DNA of 64,000 nucleotides from CBDBKL01 sp965116215. Lineage in GTDB: Bacteria > Bdellovibrionota > Bdellovibrionia > Bdellovibrionales > JAKFYE01. The position numbers and the translations under genes were made by a program. Positions 26,572 through 35,871 of the stretch are shown piece after piece (position 1 is the stretch's first letter; each line of letters opens with the position of its first letter). Where the stretch lies: positions 496,001 to 560,000 of the forward strand of contig OZ220494.1 in the NCBI GenBank assembly GCA_965116215.1, in the 5' to 3' direction. Under the pieces are notes generated by a model. It had not been told where the DNA came from, searched no databases, and was given only the letters and a program-made list of their open reading frames with translations.

Positions 26572-27593
26572 TCAATATAATCTGGAATCCATCCTTTTGT
26601 CTCAGATTGGGGAACAGTATAACTATCTGATAAAGGATAGTGTTTATAATAAGGAGGAAAAATTTCACTTTCCATCAAAATATTATATGCTGTAATAACA
26701 GTTTCTCTTTCTAAAACACCTCTTTCTATGAAGTCATCAAAAGTTTGTGACATTTCATCTTGAATAAATCCATAGTTACTCATCATATCCTGAGCAACTT
26801 GTATAAGTTGATTTTTATTTATTCTTTTATCCTGATACAAATCTAAAGCAAGCTGAAGAGTATTAGATGTAGGAAGCATTCGTCTACCAAATTTTAAATA
26901 ATAATCAGGATCTGTATCATTAATGAGGTTAATATATATTTTTTTAACAGGATCCTCTTTAAGTATCTTTTTTTGTAACTCAAGGATAATGTCTATTTGA
27001 AAAGCCTCTACATCTAAATTATCTAAGACTTTTCTAATTTCAGACTCTGTTAATCGCTTAGCACAAATATCAGAATATAAAGAGTATACAACAGCATCTG
27101 ATTCACTGTCATCTCCCCATAAAATCTGATTTACACTATCTTTCAAGCGTGTTCTTAAATCTAATAGACTTTGCAATTTATATCCAACTTGTCGATTAAG
27201 TCTTCTAAAGTATTTTGGATTTAAATCCTTTAAACTTTCCTTAAAGTAGGCTCCATAAGGTTTTATTCCATCCAACTCTAACTTAATTCGAATTTTCTTC
27301 TCTAATTGTGGGGGAGATGCAGATACAAAATATATAGGAAAAGCATCTTCTCTTTCATATATTGCCATCAGAGATTTTAGTAAAACATGTGTGCCAGGTA
27401 TATTTTTCTTCTGAAAGGCTTTCTCTCTTATAGTCTTAATAAGCCCTCTTAAAGACTCAAAATGAGTATCCAAATAAGTCTTATCTATATCCCATATATA
27501 AATCATATGAGCCTGTTTCTCTAATTGAGGTTGAACATATCTAAAGAAGACACTATTGGCTCTAAGACAACCTCTCTTTCTCCAGTCAGACAT
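26550..27593 (-). CDS. HAD-superfamily phosphatase, APP1/DUF2183-like
   Basis: A 347-residue cytosolic-looking protein. HAD motif I is WDIDKTYLDTH (DxDxT), motif II may be the serine in YFVSASPP, and the acidic motif is LWGDDSESDAVVYSLYSDI. This pattern matches phosphatidate-phosphatase APP1-type (DUF2183) HAD enzymes, which act on phosphatidic acid or related phosphoesters. The substrate is inferred only from the family. The C-terminal ~150 residues are helical and family-specific. An internal ATG, residue 30, just before IYIWDIDKTY is an alternative start because the first has no SD. It overlaps its convergent neighbour by 22 bases. Confidence 0.65.
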   Translation of the reverse strand: MSDWRKRGCLRANSVFFRYVQPQLEKQAHMIYIWDIDKTYLDTHFESLRGLIKTIREKAFQKKNIPGTHVLLKSLMAIYEREDAFPIYFVSASPPQLEKKIRIKLELDGIKPYGAYFKESLKDLNPKYFRRLNRQVGYKLQSLLDLRTRLKDSVNQILWGDDSESDAVVYSLYSDICAKRLTESEIRKVLDNLDVEAFQIDIILELQKKILKEDPVKKIYINLINDTDPDYYLKFGRRMLPTSNTLQLALDLYQDKRINKNQLIQVAQDMMSNYGFIQDEMSQTFDDFIERGVLERETVITAYNILMESEIFPPYYKHYPLSDSYTVPQSETKGWIPDYIDYFNDFR

Positions 27594-27725
27594 ATAGTAT
27601 ATGTAAACGAAAAATGTTTAAAGCTCAATATTTTCTCATAAAAATTTTATCCTCTAAAAATATACTGAATTTTATAACTAAATCATATACAAAAGCCTAT
27701 TATTTCTCTTATATTATTTAAAGAT

Positions 27726-28709
27726 ATGATGATTTTTACCTTATTGAAGTCTACGACTTTTTCTTCTTTTATTTTTTTAAAAAGAACAATGATCCTTCTA
27801 TATCTATTATTATTTAGCCTTAAATCTTCAGCGTATAATAATACCCATTTGATAAAAAAAATAAGTATTCTTCCTATTATGATAAATACAAAATATAAGC
27901 CAATACCTCAATCTTCATGGAAAAAAATAAAAGAAAATCTTATCTACGATAGAAGATTTTCAATAATCCCCTTAGAAGATATATCAAAAAAAAATATTTC
28001 TTATTTATATAAAGTTAAAAAAAAACCCTTAAAAATTATTTCAATTTTAAAAGAAATAAATACTGATGTTATAATAATAGCAAATTTAAAAAATAAAAAT
28101 CTAATAATGAAGGCTTATTCTAAAAATGATGGTCAATTACTTTGGTCTCAAACAACGCTTTCCTCTTCATCATTGAAATCATCAAATTTTATATCTTCAA
28201 TTCAGAAACTCATTAATGATTTTTCATCATCTATTCCTTTTCAAGGTTTTCAAATTTTAGATCCACTTATTGGACAAATAACTTATGATGAAGGAGAGGC
28301 AAAATTAACTAAAGCAGACATTGGACATTTTCATCATATTAAAAAAGGTGATTCCGTACAATGGATAGAGATCAAAAGAGTAAATTCCAAACCTCTCTAT
28401 CAAGGAGGATCTAAAATTAATATTATCGCAAAGGGACATATTATCAAAGTCATAAATGAAATCGCTATTTTAAAAATAAACCAAGCAAGAAATATTAATT
28501 TATTAAAAAAATATACTCTTATATCTTTCCCAAAAGAACATGAAAGACTTATTAAATATTTTGCTTTGAATTCTAAAAATAGAACTTTAAATCAAATTAT
28601 AAATAAAGATCTCAAACCTGTAAGTTCAAAAAACAAAGAAATAAAGAAATCACTGAGCAATCTACTTACCATTGGAAATATTTTAGCCTTTATTTTACTA
28701 GCTCTTTAA
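27726..28709 (+). CDS. Envelope protein of unknown function (TolB-N-like fold suggested)
   Basis: A 327-residue Lys/Ile/Asn-rich protein. The region after the first ~40 residues (ISILPIMINTKYKPIP, then a W and IYDRRFSIIPLED) resembles the TolB N-terminal or CsgG-like alpha/beta domain that reads as a secreted lipoprotein or periplasmic protein. An SH3-like beta part follows (KGDSVQWIEIKRV, NIIAKGHIIKVINEIAILKI), and the protein ends in a hydrophobic helix (SNLLTIGNILAFILLAL). The ATG at 27789 would open a signal peptide (MILLYLLLFSLKSSAYNN) and may be the true start. No family is recognised with certainty. Confidence 0.5.
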   Translation: MMIFTLLKSTTFSSFIFLKRTMILLYLLLFSLKSSAYNNTHLIKKISILPIMINTKYKPIPQSSWKKIKENLIYDRRFSIIPLEDISKKNISYLYKVKKKPLKIISILKEINTDVIIIANLKNKNLIMKAYSKNDGQLLWSQTTLSSSSLKSSNFISSIQKLINDFSSSIPFQGFQILDPLIGQITYDEGEAKLTKADIGHFHHIKKGDSVQWIEIKRVNSKPLYQGGSKINIIAKGHIIKVINEIAILKINQARNINLLKKYTLISFPKEHERLIKYFALNSKNRTLNQIINKDLKPVSSKNKEIKKSLSNLLTIGNILAFILLAL

Positions 28710-28769
28710 GAAATCTTATTTTTAATAAATGAGATGGGAGCATCTTTTATAAAAAGTATAGTCTACTTA

Positions 28770-29774
28770 TTAATTTTCAATAACAATATTTCCTTCCCTT
28801 TCAGCAGAAACTCTAAAAGTTCTATACTTTTTATTACATATTTCAAACAGATTCTCTTTATTGATTGGATCCGACCAGATATAAAGACATCCACCATTTC
28901 CAGCACCACAAATTTTAACTGCTTCTGCACCAATATCTAAAATATCATCCTTTATTTTTTCTATATTTTTTGATGTCTCAAAAAAATTCGAACGAATTTG
29001 AAAAGATTTTTTAAATTCTTTTGAAATCTCAGAAAATTTCTTTTCCTTCAAAAGATTTATAACCCTTAATGTTTTATCACGAATCTCCTCTATATCTTTT
29101 TTAATTTTTTTATCTCCTTCTATAAATAATTTAAAAATTTGCCAATTGCTAAGTCCCGAATGATGTGATTTTCCTGTATAAATTAAAAAACTTCTCTTGT
29201 TGAATTCAGTTATATCAATATCAATATTTTTAAATGTAAATCCAGCAAATTTATAATGAATTTCGCAAAGACCACCTGTAAGAGCTGGAATATAATCTTG
29301 AATTCCTGTGGGTGCTCCTAAAAGTCGAGTCTCAAAATCTCTAGCCATTAAAATAGTTTCTATGTCCGTCCAATCTAAATTCATCAATTTTTTAAATCCT
29401 TGTATTGCAGAAATAGCTAGACTCGAACTTCCACCAAGTCCACTACCGACTAAAGTTTCTGATTTTAAAGTTAAAGAAAGACCTGAATTCAATGGAAACA
29501 TTTGAAATAAACCAACTGCAAACTGAGCACGAGGGTCAGTTTCTTTTAATAATTCTTCCCTATCTTCATATTTTTTTCTAAAATCTAATCCCTCTATATT
29601 AATTAAAATAGTTTTTCCATTTAATTCTTCTAAAATAGCTTCTGTTTTAATATTAATAGCAAAATTAACTGTTTTTGCATTAGAAGTGATAACTGAAATA
29701 GGCCAAATATCTAAAGTCCCACCTGACAAATCAACTCGAGTTGGAGAACAAGATATAATTTTTCGTAGAGACAC
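28770..29774 (-). CDS. GHMP-family sugar kinase
   Basis: A 334-residue GHMP kinase. N-terminal CSPTRVDLSGGTLDIWP matches the substrate-binding motif 1 of galactokinase/heptose kinase-like members, LVGSGLGGSSSLAISAIQ (109-126) is the nucleotide-binding glycine-serine loop, and KICGAGNGGCLYIWS is motif 3. Closest by pattern are D-glycero-D-manno-heptose 7-phosphate kinases (HddA) and related sugar kinases. The true substrate is unproven. It starts with GTG overlapping the stop of the DUF4340 gene (TAGTG) and has an AAGGA SD. It thus ends a five-gene run beginning with the ABC ATPase, an unexpected partner for a kinase. Confidence 0.82.
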   Translation of the reverse strand: MSLRKIISCSPTRVDLSGGTLDIWPISVITSNAKTVNFAINIKTEAILEELNGKTILINIEGLDFRKKYEDREELLKETDPRAQFAVGLFQMFPLNSGLSLTLKSETLVGSGLGGSSSLAISAIQGFKKLMNLDWTDIETILMARDFETRLLGAPTGIQDYIPALTGGLCEIHYKFAGFTFKNIDIDITEFNKRSFLIYTGKSHHSGLSNWQIFKLFIEGDKKIKKDIEEIRDKTLRVINLLKEKKFSEISKEFKKSFQIRSNFFETSKNIEKIKDDILDIGAEAVKICGAGNGGCLYIWSDPINKENLFEICNKKYRTFRVSAEREGNIVIEN

Positions 29775-31210
29775 TACGAAAAAATCCTTTCAAAGTTTTC
29801 AATAAATGAAGTTTTTTTCTCTTCTTTCTCTTCTTCTGTATATTCTTCTTGTGATTTATCATCTTTCTTTTTTAAAAGAGTTTGAAAAGGAAGATTCATT
29901 ATATCACTATTTTTAAGAGTTACATATTCAGGGTATAAATTTGTTTTTACTTTTCTTTGATCTAATTCTTTTATTTCACTACCCCAGTTAATATCAATAA
30001 GAATATTTTTTTCCTTATCCTTTAAAGAAATTCGCCCTTTTTGTTTCTTTATGCTATTTTCTTTTCCTAAAAAAGAAACTGCTTTCCAAGTTTTAATTTG
30101 ATTTATAAACTCATCTACTTTGGATTGATCTACATTTTGTCCCCTTTCTAAAGCATCTATCCATTTTTTTTCTTCCCCTTTAATAAGATGAATTTCTGTT
30201 AATTCATTTTTAATCTGTATTTCATTGATATTGTCAGTCTTAAATTGAAAGGGCACCTTTTTATTTCTAAAATAAAAAACATCTGCCATAATTTTTTTAG
30301 CCATACTATTAGAAATCTCATAAACAGTTGGCCTTTTACTATGAGTTATATAGGCTCTTTCTTTATTAAATTCATGGATTATTAAACTTGGTCCTTTATT
30401 CTCACCCATTAAAAAAGTCAGTTTAAATAGCTCCCTTTCAGTCATAAAGTCCTGTTTAGCTATAGAATTTTTCTTATCTTCAAAAAGATATTTAACGGCA
30501 GAGACAGCCTGTACATCCTTTAGATAAGATCTAACAGCAGATTCATCAACCTCCCACTTTTTTTTGGAAAACTCCCAACCTGTATTTTTCTTATTTAAAA
30601 TAAATGATTTTAATTGGCCCTCAGACTGTTGTTCTATCTTAAAACCAGAATATTTATTTGTTGTTTCCCTGAGAATAGATTTCATTCGAAGATCATCTGC
30701 TTTCTTTTCTATATCAGATTCAAAATCTACACCAACCAAAAAAATCTTTTTTTCATCTCCAACTCTAACATACAATTTTCTATTAAAAGCCTGTATATCA
30801 CCTATATAAACCTTCAGTTCTTCATCCTTTTCACCCACCAAAGTTATATCTCTACTAGGATCTTCTAGACCATAAATAGAATAATCAATATCCTCTCCTT
30901 CTCTGACAACATCTTCTGCCTGTCTCTCTGTTAAACTAGAAAGAAAGTTCTCAACAATAGAGTTCTCAGCACGATCTTGTATTGGGTGTTGAATATACCA
31001 GTTTTTTTCTAAAAGATCTAATTGAAGTACTCTATCTTCTGTTTTGATAACAAAAGAATTAATTTTATTTGAATTCCATTTAATAATTCGAAAGGCTTCT
31101 TTTTCTTGAGCCTCTTTATCTATTTTTTTTTTATATTCAAAAAAATAGATATACCCAATAGTGAAAATAACAAAGAAAAAAAGTATAGAAGAGGATTTAA
31201 ACATCTTCAT
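29774..31210 (-). CDS. DUF4340-domain membrane-anchored protein of the Gld-type ABC operon
   Basis: The ATG at 31210 overlaps the stop of the upstream GldG-like gene (ATGA) behind an SD GGAGAGGAG. A GTG at 31231 is less likely. The 478-residue protein has one N-terminal membrane helix (SSILFFFVIFTIGYIYFFEY), then repeated DUF4340-like units (LQLDLLEKNWYIQHPI, YSIYGLEDPSRDITL, YVRVGDEKKIFLVGVD) and a charged Lys/Glu-rich C-terminus. DUF4340 proteins commonly follow GldA-GldF-GldG genes and are thought to be extracytoplasmic partners. No enzymatic motif is visible. Confidence 0.8.
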   Translation of the reverse strand: MKMFKSSSILFFFVIFTIGYIYFFEYKKKIDKEAQEKEAFRIIKWNSNKINSFVIKTEDRVLQLDLLEKNWYIQHPIQDRAENSIVENFLSSLTERQAEDVVREGEDIDYSIYGLEDPSRDITLVGEKDEELKVYIGDIQAFNRKLYVRVGDEKKIFLVGVDFESDIEKKADDLRMKSILRETTNKYSGFKIEQQSEGQLKSFILNKKNTGWEFSKKKWEVDESAVRSYLKDVQAVSAVKYLFEDKKNSIAKQDFMTERELFKLTFLMGENKGPSLIIHEFNKERAYITHSKRPTVYEISNSMAKKIMADVFYFRNKKVPFQFKTDNINEIQIKNELTEIHLIKGEEKKWIDALERGQNVDQSKVDEFINQIKTWKAVSFLGKENSIKKQKGRISLKDKEKNILIDINWGSEIKELDQRKVKTNLYPEYVTLKNSDIMNLPFQTLLKKKDDKSQEEYTEEEKEEKKTSFIENFERIFS

Positions 31211-32838
31211 GCTCCTCTCCGCCTCCACCAAACAAAAAATCCAAAAATAAAAGGAATAAAGACTAATACAGCTAAAGCGATGAAAATTATTTTTGCTTGA
31301 GTATTTGTCATAGTTAATTGCGTACTTAATCTATCTTTAGGTCTAATACTAATAAGGTCATCATCACTTGCTAAAAAAGAAATAACATTTAGGGCTATAT
31401 TTCTATTGAGCTGTAACCCATAAAACTTATTTCTTAAAAAGTCACTATCACCAAATATAATAGTATTAAATTCAGTTTTATTATCTAAATCCTCTTTTTT
31501 GGGAATTATTTCCTGATCATTAACTTTTGTTTCATTTTTCTGACTATCTGTCTTTGTTATCTCTTTATTTTTCCCGACTTTATTAAAAGATCCCTTAACA
31601 GACATAGCAAGAGATAGCTTACCAAACTTATCATTGGGATCTATTTTAATTTTCTCAGAAATATCTTTTCTTTCAAAACTTGCATTAGATGAAAACACTA
31701 AAGTATCAAAAATAAAATCTTCAGGAGAATCTTTGCTCTGCACAACAGGACTTGCTAAATGGTAAGCTGATATCATTCCTAAATTTGGATTAGAAAATGA
31801 TTTTGTTATTTCATGTGTTGAAGAATACGTTTCACCTAAGGCTGTTGCAAGACCTAATCTAACCATTTGCCCCTTTCCGTCTAGAATATAAGAATTTTTA
31901 TAATCCACCCCTAACTCTTTTAAAAGTGATTTCAAACCATGTTTCTCTCCAGGATCTGCAGCTATAAATAAGTTTCCCCCTTGTTCTAAAAATTTCCTAA
32001 TAAGATCAAGCTCATTATCAAAAAGAGAGAACTTTGGCCCAGCTATAACAAGTACATCTAAATCCTTTGGCATAGCTTTCTCTGTGATTAAGTTTAGTGA
32101 AGAGACTTGATAGCTATAATCTATAAGATCCTTTTTAAAGGTTTCTAGTCCATTAGGACCTGATTCATCAATGGAAGGTTCTCCATGCCCTTTTAAAAAA
32201 TAGACTGTTTTTTTCCTCTCACGAGTTACTTTAACAATGGCATTTGTAAACGCCTGCTCTCCTAATTCTGTAATAGTTGTTTGATTTTCATTAGATTTAA
32301 ATATGATAGAGCCAGCTTCTTTAATATTATATTTTTTTGCTAGCTCTGGTCTTTTAATAGGATTGATAACTTGTACTTTAATTGCTTTAGAGTAATCCAC
32401 ATATAAATCAGCAATTCGTCTAAACTCAGCAACAATTTGCTCCTCTTGTGGGGAATCTTTAGTAAAAAAAGCAATCATTTCCAAGTCATTTTTTAATCCA
32501 TCTATAACCTTTATAGACTGATCTGATAAAGAATGAATCCTATTTGGTGAAACATCCCATTTTATATTATTCCTAAAAGCAATAAAATTAAAACACACTA
32601 AAAGGGTTATAAATAAAAGGATCATCATCCCCATATTCATCCCATGCTTAGTTGTCCGCAAAGTAAAAAACTCTCTATAGAATTTAAAGTCCAAAATAAA
32701 TTCAATAATAAAAAATACTATACTTGTACCAAAAGGAATCCAAAGATAATCAGCATCCTCTGAAACCCAAGAATAAAAAGCACCTGAGATGAGAGAAATA
32801 ATAGATAGAATTAAAAGAACTTTACCCTTACCACTCAT
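31207..32838 (-). CDS. GldG-family ABC transport auxiliary protein
   Basis: A 543-residue membrane protein with N-terminal helices (about 8-55 and 75-95), a large extracytoplasmic GldG-like (ABC_transp_aux) region and a C-terminal helix (IIFIALAVLVFIPFIFGFFV). Family signs are KWDVSPNRIHSLSDQSIKVIDGL, VYFLKGHGEPS and DVLVIAGPKFSLFDNELDLIRKFLEQGGNLFIAADP. GldG cooperates with an ATPase and permease of the GldA/GldF type, required for gliding in Bacteroidetes and of unclear role elsewhere. The gene follows the permease by three bases. Confidence 0.88.
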   Translation of the reverse strand: MSGKGKVLLILSIISLISGAFYSWVSEDADYLWIPFGTSIVFFIIEFILDFKFYREFFTLRTTKHGMNMGMMILLFITLLVCFNFIAFRNNIKWDVSPNRIHSLSDQSIKVIDGLKNDLEMIAFFTKDSPQEEQIVAEFRRIADLYVDYSKAIKVQVINPIKRPELAKKYNIKEAGSIIFKSNENQTTITELGEQAFTNAIVKVTRERKKTVYFLKGHGEPSIDESGPNGLETFKKDLIDYSYQVSSLNLITEKAMPKDLDVLVIAGPKFSLFDNELDLIRKFLEQGGNLFIAADPGEKHGLKSLLKELGVDYKNSYILDGKGQMVRLGLATALGETYSSTHEITKSFSNPNLGMISAYHLASPVVQSKDSPEDFIFDTLVFSSNASFERKDISEKIKIDPNDKFGKLSLAMSVKGSFNKVGKNKEITKTDSQKNETKVNDQEIIPKKEDLDNKTEFNTIIFGDSDFLRNKFYGLQLNRNIALNVISFLASDDDLISIRPKDRLSTQLTMTNTQAKIIFIALAVLVFIPFIFGFFVWWRRRGA

Positions 32839-32841
32839 TTT

Positions 32842-33615
32842 CTACCTCCACCTTGTTGATTCAACAACACGGTCAGCCATAAAAACAAAAAGAGCAATAG
32901 TACTTAATAGAAAGGTAACCCCAGATATTTCTATAGAACCCTTCAACATATCTCCAAAATGTTTTGGAGTAGAAATATGTTCTAAAATAGCTGTTAACAT
33001 CGGATTTTCTACAAAAGTTGTTCCCCATGCTATAAACCAAACACCCAATGAAAGAACAATTCCTATAACCATAGAAATAATTAAAGATTCTGTTAAACTT
33101 GAAGCAAATAAGCCAATAGCAATATACATAAGCGTTATTAAGAAGACACCTAAATAACCAGAAAGCAAATAACCCCAATGAACTTCAGAGTAATAAGAAG
33201 TAATCAATGGATAAATAAGACTTAAACTTGTTAACAAAATAACTATAAGCATCGCTGCTAAAAATTTCCCTAATACAATTTGTAGTGAAGTAATAGGGCT
33301 GGTGAGTAATAAGTCCATTGTTCTCATTTTCTTTTCCTCTGAAAGTAACTTCATTGTTAAAACAGGAGCTAAAAATAAAAAGAAAAGATTGACATTGCTT
33401 AAAAGACTATAAAATACTTCTTGATGAATATCTAACCCCCCCCCTTGTCCTCGTGTCTGCATTAACATCATCATAGACTGTCTTGAAAATCTTTGAATTA
33501 ACACAAAATATGTCCATCCAAGCAATGCCATAAGTAGTCCAGCTAAAACATATATACCAGGTCCAGATAAATAGCTGCGAAACTCTTTTATTGTTATCGC
33601 CATGACTTTCTTCAT
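32842..33615 (-). CDS. ABC transporter permease, GldF/ABC-2 type
   Basis: A 257-residue permease with six predicted membrane segments of the ABC-2 family. The motif MTMKLLSEEKKMRTMDLLLTSPIT (about 83-106; recognisable SEEK-R-TMDLLL) is the typical coupling helix region, and LGKFLAAMLIVILL follows. Its start overlaps the ATPase gene by four bases, so the two are translationally coupled. With the GldG-like gene it forms a complete GldAFG-like set. Transported substrate is unknown. Confidence 0.9.
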   Translation of the reverse strand: MKKVMAITIKEFRSYLSGPGIYVLAGLLMALLGWTYFVLIQRFSRQSMMMLMQTRGQGGGLDIHQEVFYSLLSNVNLFFLFLAPVLTMKLLSEEKKMRTMDLLLTSPITSLQIVLGKFLAAMLIVILLTSLSLIYPLITSYYSEVHWGYLLSGYLGVFLITLMYIAIGLFASSLTESLIISMVIGIVLSLGVWFIAWGTTFVENPMLTAILEHISTPKHFGDMLKGSIEISGVTFLLSTIALFVFMADRVVESTRWR

Positions 33616-34547
33616 AAGGGTTTATCTCCTGCTATAATTTTTAAAAAGATTTCTTCTAGAGTCATTAATTCTGTTTTTATCTCAACCAAACCCACTCCGC
33701 TTCTGGCCACTTCATCTGCAATACGTTCTTGAACTTCCTCTGAGCCAGATATAGATATGCGAAAAATACTTTCATTCACATTGCCCTCTACAGAGTTTAC
33801 ACCTTCTAAAGCCAATAAAGAATTTTCCAATTCAGGTTTAAAATGTCGAACCCTTACAATAACAATCCCACCTCCACCTTGAATTCTTTGGTTTAACTCT
33901 ACAAGAGTATCTTGAGCAACAATGGTCCCATTATCGATAATAATAATTCTTTCACAGTTTGCTTGAACTTCAGAAAGAATATGAGTTGAAAGAATAATTG
34001 TATGTTTGCCCTTAAGACTTTGAATAAGCTTTCGAATTTCTGTAACTTGCTTAGGGTCTAAACCCACCGTAGGTTCATCCAAAATTAAAATCTCTGGTTT
34101 AGAAACCAGTGCCTGAGCTATACCCACTCTCTGTTTATACCCCTTTGACAAATTTTGAATTAATCTATTTTTAACGGACTCAAGGCCGGCGGCTTGAATG
34201 GCATCTGCAACATTCTTCTGTATTTGACCACTCGGAACGTCTTTTAGTTGAGAGACGTAGATAAGATAGCTCCTGACTCTCATCTCCCCATAAATAGGTG
34301 GAGTCTCCGGTAAATATCCAATGCGCCGCTTAACCTCCAAAGGATTTTCAAAAACATCAAACCCAGCTACAGAAACTTTACCCTCTGTAGGAGCCATATG
34401 TCCCGTTATAATTCTCATTGTTGTGGATTTTCCTGCGCCATTAGGTCCTAAAAACCCAACCACTTCACCTTTATTCACTTCAAAGCTCAGTGATTTAATC
34501 GCTTGAATATCTCCATAAGATTTTGTTAAATCTTGAATCTGAATCAC
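33612..34547 (-). CDS. ABC transporter ATP-binding protein, GldA/CcmA type
   Basis: A 311-residue ATPase. Walker A GPNGAGKST (about 34-42), the Q-loop region GYLPETPPIYGEM, signature LSKGYKQRVGIAQAL, Walker B ILILDEPTVGLDP and the H-loop ILSTHIL are all intact. About 90 C-terminal residues form the accessory domain usual in the GldA/NatA group (VRVRHFKPELENSLLALEG). It is the first gene of the GldAFG-DUF4340-kinase operon. The gap upstream is only 45 bases to the NFACT stop, so an upstream promoter in or beyond that gene is also possible. Confidence 0.93.
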   Translation of the reverse strand: MIQIQDLTKSYGDIQAIKSLSFEVNKGEVVGFLGPNGAGKSTTMRIITGHMAPTEGKVSVAGFDVFENPLEVKRRIGYLPETPPIYGEMRVRSYLIYVSQLKDVPSGQIQKNVADAIQAAGLESVKNRLIQNLSKGYKQRVGIAQALVSKPEILILDEPTVGLDPKQVTEIRKLIQSLKGKHTIILSTHILSEVQANCERIIIIDNGTIVAQDTLVELNQRIQGGGGIVIVRVRHFKPELENSLLALEGVNSVEGNVNESIFRISISGSEEVQERIADEVARSGVGLVEIKTELMTLEEIFLKIIAGDKPL

Positions 34548-34592
34548 TTCAGAACTCCTTGCTAGAAAACTAAATAGTCACCATTACAGAAT

Positions 34593-35822
34593 TTAAGTCA
34601 ACTTCTGGAGAAAATCTTCATTCCCTGCGTTATCCAAAAAGGCAAATCGGTAATTTTTATCATGAGTATAGGCCACTTGCCCTATTTTACCTCTCTTTAT
34701 TGGTTTTACATATTTCACATAGGTCACAATCACATCAAAATGTTCCCCATAAGGTAAATGTTTTCTGCTGCGAAATGTCGCACGGAATAAGGGTTGGGAT
34801 AATAGATTTATTTCGTTGACCGTCAATACACGATGCCTTTCACAGGCAATCACCCCATAAGCACCCGGAAAATCTCTAACATGAAACCAATAGTGCCAGG
34901 GTTTTGCCTGTCTTAAAATTCTTAAATTTTCCTTTGCATTTTTTCCTATAAATACCCGTAAATCCTTATATTTAAAATAAAAGGCCTTTTTAAAATCTAA
35001 GGGCCTCTTTTCAGGCATCAAAAGTAAATCCCTTTCTATTTCTTTTATCCTTAATAATAGATTTTCTTTTTTCTCAGATTCTCTCTTTGCTCTCTTTACA
35101 CATATTTTAAAGTTCTCTTCTATACTTAATTTTTGATCAATATATTCTTCCCATGCCTCTGGTACATTCAATGACCAATTTTCCTTAAGCCATAATGAGA
35201 CATCTCTCCAATGATTTTTTGAAACCCTATAACGTCTGAGAAGTTTTTCTTTAACATTTATAAGCTTATCCTTTTTACTCATCCTATCTGTTTTCTTTTT
35301 TAAAACAGGAGTTTTAAAAAGCTCTTTTCTAATTTGATTGGGTGAACGACAACTTTGAACTCTGTAATCTGTTTTATTAACAGATAAATATTGCGGTTTA
35401 TTCCACGAAATACTTTTATTCCCTTTTTCTACTAAAATATTATTCCTATGTGGAACTAATATCACTCTGATTTGAACATCCCAAAAATCTATAAAAACTT
35501 GTCTATCGTTTCTGTTTTCCCGTATTTCAGATTCTTGATCTTCTGAGAGACAAATCCCCTTAAGACGTTTATTTAGTGCATGCGCTTTTAAAAAAAGTCC
35601 TACAGGCTTTTGTTTCTTTTGAGTCTTTAATATTGTATTAGAAACTACAATATAAGGCATAGAAGGTTTCATTCCTATAAGTAACCAAATACAAGACTGT
35701 TTATGCCAAAATTTTAAGGCCAGCTGATCAGTACTCGAATAAACCCCTTGTAATTGAGACCCTACCAATTCTTGAGCTTCTGCGACAAGAGACCGTATTT
35801 CCTGGACGTTTAACTGTTTCAA
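34593..35822 (-). CDS. NFACT-family protein (RqcH/FbpA-like)
   Basis: A 409-residue member of the NFACT (Rqc2/RqcH) family. The NFACT-N region contains NDRQVFIDF with D106-R107, the Asp-Arg pair required for tailing tRNA binding in RqcH. The C-terminal NFACT-R domain reads VFIGKNAKENLRILRQAKPWHYWFHVRDFPGAYGVI. RqcH adds alanine tails to stalled nascent chains on 50S subunits for later proteolysis. The protein is shorter than the ~570-residue Firmicute enzymes, with a compact coiled-coil linker (about 215-280). Substrate or degradation partner genes are not nearby, and the biological role is inferred from family. Confidence 0.82.
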   Translation of the reverse strand: MKQLNVQEIRSLVAEAQELVGSQLQGVYSSTDQLALKFWHKQSCIWLLIGMKPSMPYIVVSNTILKTQKKQKPVGLFLKAHALNKRLKGICLSEDQESEIRENRNDRQVFIDFWDVQIRVILVPHRNNILVEKGNKSISWNKPQYLSVNKTDYRVQSCRSPNQIRKELFKTPVLKKKTDRMSKKDKLINVKEKLLRRYRVSKNHWRDVSLWLKENWSLNVPEAWEEYIDQKLSIEENFKICVKRAKRESEKKENLLLRIKEIERDLLLMPEKRPLDFKKAFYFKYKDLRVFIGKNAKENLRILRQAKPWHYWFHVRDFPGAYGVIACERHRVLTVNEINLLSQPLFRATFRSRKHLPYGEHFDVIVTYVKYVKPIKRGKIGQVAYTHDKNYRFAFLDNAGNEDFLQKLT

Positions 35823-35871
35823 ACTCCATCCACCTCAAGACTCTCTATAAGTATATCCGAGATAAAGATAT

